Positions 34,544 through 38,352 of a stretch of 38,352 bases of DNA are shown here, piece by piece. The DNA is from Comamonadaceae bacterium. GTDB taxonomy: Bacteria; Pseudomonadota; Gammaproteobacteria; Burkholderiales; Burkholderiaceae_C. The position numbers were made by a program, and so were the translations under genes. The first letter of the stretch is position 1. Every line of letters starts with the position of its first letter. The stretch is from assembly GCA_947487355.1 (NCBI GenBank), contig CANKXC010000002.1, forward strand, positions 1 through 38,352. Reading direction: 5' to 3'. Under the pieces are notes generated by a model. It did no database searches. It was not told the origin of the DNA and saw only the letters and a list, made by a program, of their open reading frames with translations.

Positions 34544-35746
34544 TTATTGCTGTGCTGCTGCAGGTCGGCGTGCTTTGACATAAGCGTCAGTAGGCTGATA
34601 GTTTTTTCCATCGGCATAGCGCCATTGGATCATGGTGCCTTGGTTACCTCGGATGTCTAGCTTACCCACGTAGGCGCCCATGGTAGATTGTTGATCAATG
34701 GCTCTGAATTCTGCAGGCCCAAATGGGGTCGAAAATTTGAGTCCTCGCATGGCCAGAACCAATTTTTCGTTATCCGTTGTTCCTGCCTTTTTAATGGCCG
34801 CAAAAATTGCTTGCATGGTGGCATAGCCCACCACCGAGCCCAACTTTGGATTCTCTTTGAATTTTTTGTAGTAGTTGGCCGTAAAAGATGCGTGCTCTTT
34901 GGTATCAATTTGATCCCATGGGTAGCCTGTCACGATCCAACCTTTGGGTGTTTCATCCTTCAAGACTTCGAGGTATTCGGGCTCACCTGACAAAAGGGAA
35001 ACCACAGGAACTTTTGGGAAAATGCCACGTTGATTGCCTTCACGAACCAGCTTGGCCAAATCGGCACCGAAGGTCACATTGAAGATGGCGTCGGGCTTAG
35101 TTTGCATCAGCGCACTCAAACTGCTGCCAGCATCAATTTTGCCGAGGGCTGGCCATTGTTCGCCCACAAATTCAACGTCAGGGCGCTTGGCTTTGAGTAA
35201 CTCTTTAAAACTGGCAACAGCGCTTTGTCCGTATTCATAATTGGGCGCCAAAGTTGCCCATCGTTTTGCAGGCATCTTTGCGGCCTCTTCAACCAACATG
35301 GCCGATTGCATGTAGGTGCTGGCCCTTAAACGGAAGGTATATCTGTTGCCCTTGTCCCAAACAATGGCATCTGTTAGCGGTTCACTGGCAACAAACAAGC
35401 GTTTGTTCTTAGCAGCATGATCTGCCAAAGCCAATCCCACATTCGATAAGAAACCGCCTGCGAGAACATCCACTTTTTCTTGGCTGCTGAGTTCAATGGC
35501 ATGACGCAGGGCATCTTCAGGTTTACCTGCATCGTCTCGAGCAATGACTTCAACCTTACGGCCTAGCAAGCCTCCTGAAGCATTGATTTCTTCAACCGCA
35601 AGTTGCCAACCTTGCTTGTAGGGTTGGGTAAATTGAGGAATTGCAGAATAACTGTTGATCTCGCCAATACGGATGGGCGTTTGAGCATGTACCGACAAAG
35701 TCGGCAACGCCAAAAGAAACAAACCATTCAATAGCCACGACTTCAT
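34544..35746 (-). CDS. ABC transporter substrate-binding protein (Peripla_BP_6), orphan
   Basis: 400-residue periplasmic binding protein. A Sec signal peptide (MKSWLLNGLFLLALPTLSVHAQ) is followed by TPIRIGEINSYSAIPQFTQPYKQGWQLAVEEINASGG, the type I fold start. ATG 35746 is preceded by GAGGAG. No permease or ATPase adjoins: mnmC is convergent and cysI divergent. It must borrow a transporter (perhaps the livHMGF set at 21-25 kb) or serve as a receptor. It differs clearly from the 20103-21299 binding protein in signal type and mature sequence. Ligand unknown. Confidence 0.9.
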   Translation of the reverse strand: MKSWLLNGLFLLALPTLSVHAQTPIRIGEINSYSAIPQFTQPYKQGWQLAVEEINASGGLLGRKVEVIARDDAGKPEDALRHAIELSSQEKVDVLAGGFLSNVGLALADHAAKNKRLFVASEPLTDAIVWDKGNRYTFRLRASTYMQSAMLVEEAAKMPAKRWATLAPNYEYGQSAVASFKELLKAKRPDVEFVGEQWPALGKIDAGSSLSALMQTKPDAIFNVTFGADLAKLVREGNQRGIFPKVPVVSLLSGEPEYLEVLKDETPKGWIVTGYPWDQIDTKEHASFTANYYKKFKENPKLGSVVGYATMQAIFAAIKKAGTTDNEKLVLAMRGLKFSTPFGPAEFRAIDQQSTMGAYVGKLDIRGNQGTMIQWRYADGKNYQPTDAYVKARRPAAAQQ

Positions 35747-35855
35747 TTCGTACTCCTCAAAAGCGAAACTGTATCAGCCTCCATAAAACCAAACTTTTCA
35801 GGCCTTTTTTAAACGGCCAGAACAAATACTCTTATGATCAAAAAGCATATATGTA

Positions 35856-35875
35856 AAACAAATAAGTTGTTTGTT
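35856..35875. promoter_or_regulatory. Inverted repeat AAACAA-ATAAG-TTGTTT in cysI promoter region
   Basis: Perfect 6 bp arms with a 5 bp spacer; the overlapping AACAAA...TTTGTT pair extends it. It lies 68 bp before the cysI start, in the 196 bp gap with the divergent SBP gene. It is a candidate site for a LysR-type regulator such as CysB, which in enterics binds poorly defined AT-rich sites. Confidence 0.4.
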
Positions 35876-35942
35876 ATTGCATAAAGAACCGATAAAGTGA
35901 CAGCCTTCTTCGGCAAAGACCGAACCATTTCACCTGTATCAG

Positions 35943-37721
35943 ATGTACCAATACACCGATTTCGATCGCCAATTTGTCAAATTGCGCGCTGCTCAGCATC
36001 GTGATCAGCTTGAGCGTTGGCAAAAAGGCCAATTGGCAGATGACGAGTTTCGCCCCTTGCGTCTCCAAAATGGCTGGTACGTTCAGCGCTATGCCCCCAT
36101 GCTGCGGGTGGCAGTACCTTATGGCGAAATCTCTAGCAAACAGTTGAGCGTGTTGGCTCAAATTGCCAAAGAGTACGACCAACCCGATGCTGAGCTCTTC
36201 GCTAAAGCGCAAGCGCAGCAAGATGTGCTGCCGGGAAAGTCGCCTCGGCTTATCAAAGGCTATGGTCACTTCACAACACGCCAGAACGTTCAGTTCAACT
36301 GGATACCCTTGGACAAATCGGCCGACGTGATGGACCTTTTGGCCTCAGTAGACATGCACGGCATTCAAACCAGTGGCAATTGCATTCGAAACATCACCAC
36401 CGATGAGTTGGCCGGTGTGGCTGTCGATGAAGTGGTTGATCCTCGACCTTACGCAGAAATCTTAAGGCAGTGGAGCACCTTGCATCCTGAGTTTGCCTTT
36501 CTGCCCCGTAAATTCAAGATTGCCATCACTGGCGCCACCGAAGACCGTGCGGCCATTGGTTGGCACGATGTGGGCTTGCAACTTGTGAAAAGTGAGGCCG
36601 GCGATGTGGGCTTCAAAGTTTGGGTGGGCGGTGGCATGGGCCGAACGCCCATCATTGGCAGCTTGGTCCGCGAGTTCTTGCCTTGGCATCACATCATGAA
36701 CTACCTTGAAGCCGTGGTTCGTGTTTACAACCGCTGGGGCAGACGTGACAATTTGTACAAAGCGCGCATCAAAATTTTGGTGAAGGCGGAAGGCCAGCGC
36801 TACATTGACGAAGTTGAAGCCGAATTTAATGACATCGTCAACAAAGATGGTGGGCCTCACACCATCACACAAGCTGAATTTGATCGTGTGGCTGCTTGCT
36901 TTGTTGAACCCAAGGTAACTAGCAACTTAACAGCTTCGGTTAACAGCAATTTGCAAGAGCCTGCGTTCCAACGCTGGTTAAATCAAAACGTTGTGCCACA
37001 CAAAAATCCTGCATTACGCGCAGTCACCCTGTCATTCAAACGATTGGGCTTAGCACCCGGTGACGCCACAGCAGAACAACTCGAAGCTTCCGCGCAGTTG
37101 GTCGAGAAGTACTCTCGGGGTGAAGCTCGCGTCACGCACTCACAGAACTTGTTGCTCCCTTGGGTTCAAGAAACCCAATTGTTTGACCTTTGGCTTGAAG
37201 CCAAAACTTTGGGTTTGGCCAGCCCCAATATAGGCTTATTGAATGACATGATTGCCTGCCCTGGCGGTGACTATTGCGCCTTGGCCAATGCGCGTGCCAT
37301 ACCTGTTGCTGCAGCTATTTCAGAGCGTTACCAAGACCTAGACGAATTGGAAGACCTTGGCCCGATCGACTTGCACATTAGCGGCTGTATCAATTCTTGT
37401 GGTCACCACCACAGCGGCCACATTGGTATCTTAGGCGTCGATAAAGACGGCAAAGAGTGGTACCAAGTGACGCTAGGTGGCTCGGATGGCTCTACTTTGT
37501 CTGGCACAGCTGGCGCTGGCAAAGTCGTTGGTCCTTCATTTTCTGCAGCAGAAGTCACTGAAGTGATTGAGGCGGTCATTCACAAATATCTGGAGCTACG
37601 GGCACCAAGCAGTAGCAATGGCCGTGCTGAATACTTCATCGAAACCTTAAACCGAGTGGGTCAAGAGGCTTTCAAAGTTGCAGCCAACAGCGCACGCCAC
37701 CCAGCGAAAGAGTTCGCTTGA
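35943..37721 (+). CDS. cysI: Nitrite/sulfite reductase hemoprotein (CysI-type)
   Basis: 592-residue siroheme/[4Fe-4S] enzyme that reduces sulfite to sulfide (or nitrite to ammonia). The cluster ligands are visible late in the protein: ACPGGDYCALANARA (two Cys, CxxxxxC type) and HISGCINSCGHHHSGHIG (CxxxC). An N-terminal ferrodoxin-like half (about 60-160) contains GYGHFTTRQNVQFNWIPL and SGNCIRNITTDE, and a second one with VTHSQNLLLPWV. Start ATG 35943 is supported by codon usage; no strong ribosome site is seen. With DUF934 and cysH downstream it is most likely the assimilatory sulfite reductase. No cysJ flavoprotein is present, so electrons probably come from ferredoxin. Confidence 0.9.
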   Translation: MYQYTDFDRQFVKLRAAQHRDQLERWQKGQLADDEFRPLRLQNGWYVQRYAPMLRVAVPYGEISSKQLSVLAQIAKEYDQPDAELFAKAQAQQDVLPGKSPRLIKGYGHFTTRQNVQFNWIPLDKSADVMDLLASVDMHGIQTSGNCIRNITTDELAGVAVDEVVDPRPYAEILRQWSTLHPEFAFLPRKFKIAITGATEDRAAIGWHDVGLQLVKSEAGDVGFKVWVGGGMGRTPIIGSLVREFLPWHHIMNYLEAVVRVYNRWGRRDNLYKARIKILVKAEGQRYIDEVEAEFNDIVNKDGGPHTITQAEFDRVAACFVEPKVTSNLTASVNSNLQEPAFQRWLNQNVVPHKNPALRAVTLSFKRLGLAPGDATAEQLEASAQLVEKYSRGEARVTHSQNLLLPWVQETQLFDLWLEAKTLGLASPNIGLLNDMIACPGGDYCALANARAIPVAAAISERYQDLDELEDLGPIDLHISGCINSCGHHHSGHIGILGVDKDGKEWYQVTLGGSDGSTLSGTAGAGKVVGPSFSAAEVTEVIEAVIHKYLELRAPSSSNGRAEYFIETLNRVGQEAFKVAANSARHPAKEFA

Positions 37722-37736
37722 ACCAAATTGAAGTTT

Positions 37737-38117
37737 ATGAAAATTTTGTCATTCAACGATCACACGCCAAGCACCGATGCTAGCGCCATCCTCATTGCCA
37801 ACAATGAAGATCCTCGCGAGGTATCGCTCGAAGGCGTGAGTCGCATCGACTTGCACTTCCCTAAATTCACGGATGGGCGCGCTTACAGCCAAGCGTTTTT
37901 ATTACGTCGTCGTTTGGGCTTCAAAGGTGAAATTCGTGCAACGGGTGATGTGCTTATTGACCAACTGGTGGCCATGGCGCGCACCGGTTTTGATGTGGCT
38001 GTGTTGCGCGAGGGTTTAGATGCCACAGCAGCTCAACGTCAATTTGATCGATTCCCTTCGTTCTACCAAGGTTCGGCAGTAGACACACAGCCACTCTTTG
38101 CAAAGGCAGCAGCGTGA
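37737..38117 (+). CDS. DUF934 family protein, sulfite reduction accessory
   Basis: 126 residues from ATG 37737; the track's TTG at 37728 adds three. The central HFPKFTDGRAYSQAFLLRRRLGFKGEIRATGDVLIDQL is the DUF934 signature, a family found between a cysI-type reductase and cysH in proteobacteria and thought to assist sulfite reduction; the mechanism is not established. It lies 15 bp after cysI. Its TGA overlaps the GTG start of cysH (GTGA), indicating translational coupling. Confidence 0.9.
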   Translation: MKILSFNDHTPSTDASAILIANNEDPREVSLEGVSRIDLHFPKFTDGRAYSQAFLLRRRLGFKGEIRATGDVLIDQLVAMARTGFDVAVLREGLDATAAQRQFDRFPSFYQGSAVDTQPLFAKAAA

Positions 38118-38352
38118 GCGTATCTAAATTGCGCAACAGTATTCAAGAAAATACGCCGGATGCTATCTCTTTGTATGCCAATCCTAGCGCCAATTACGCT
38201 GACAAAGTGGCAGAAACTTTGGCTTTACTAAAACAAGCTGTCGCAGAATTCAGTCCTGTCACACAGGCTTCAAGCTTAGGCGCAGAAGACGTCGTCATCA
38301 CGCATTTGATCAATCACAATGCTTTAAACATTCCAGTATTCGTGTTGGAAAC
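38114..38352 (+). CDS. cysH: Phosphoadenylyl-sulfate reductase, 5' part (cut by window end)
   Basis: First 79 codons of a gene missing from the ORF track because it has no stop inside the window. Starts at GTG 38114 overlapping the DUF934 stop by 4 bp. The translation runs MSVSKLRNSIQEN..., with SSLGAEDVVITHLI near residue 57, the nucleotide-binding start of the PAPS reductase/adenylyl-sulfate reductase family, and PVFVLE after it. It reduces activated sulfate to sulfite, feeding the sulfite reductase upstream. Whether it uses PAPS or APS depends on Cys pairs that lie beyond the window. Confidence 0.88.
   Translation, partial: MSVSKLRNSIQENTPDAISLYANPSANYADKVAETLALLKQAVAEFSPVTQASSLGAEDVVITHLINHNALNIPVFVLE

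Overview
The window reads as a chromosomal segment of a betaproteobacterium of the order Burkholderiales, most likely a Comamonadaceae member with moderate G+C (Limnohabitans/Rhodoferax-like; inferred from protein style and gene order, not from a search). Gene density is high, most genes are housekeeping or catabolic, and I see no insertion sequence, prophage, CRISPR array or rRNA.

Layout. 1-5.6 kb: 3' part of an M3 oligopeptidase (prlC), rpiA divergent from pyrD, an LhgO-like FAD oxidoreductase, an SDR dehydrogenase, and Fe-superoxide dismutase sodB with a shared bidirectional terminator. 5.6-11 kb: xseA, then a 315 bp divergent gap with one perfect DnaA box, then an exbB-exbD-lpxK-Trm112-kdsB-adk envelope/LPS run. 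11-14.1 kb: an L-asparaginase divergent from lexA, with two tandem SOS boxes between them. lexA is followed by a small unknown gene and a D-2-hydroxyacid dehydrogenase.

14.2-25.7 kb: an acyl-CoA catabolic stretch, all on the + strand. It holds a PaaH-type 3-hydroxyacyl-CoA dehydrogenase, an enoyl-CoA hydratase family protein, a Crp/Fnr regulator, an APH-type phosphotransferase next to an acyl-CoA dehydrogenase (the two halves of ACAD10/11-like proteins), tRNA-Pro(TGG) and tRNA-Arg(TCT), a complete branched-chain-type ABC importer (SBP, livH, livM, livG, livF) and a short CaiB-family CoA transferase. Together these could import an organic acid, activate it and oxidise it; the substrate is unknown.

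25.7-38.35 kb: hrpA divergent from argA, dsbB, fpr divergent from yggX (with a palindrome between them), an mnmC whose N-terminal methyltransferase domain looks degenerate, an orphan periplasmic binding protein, and an assimilatory sulfite-reduction operon (cysI-type hemoprotein, DUF934, start of cysH cut by the window end).

No wholly new system is obvious. The strongest leads are the split ACAD10/11-like kinase/dehydrogenase pair with its importer and CoA genes, the decayed MnmC methyltransferase domain, the SOS boxes shared by lexA and asparaginase with an unknown gene downstream, and several clean palindromes in promoter positions (14164-14178, 20067-20086, 32443-32463, 35856-35875).
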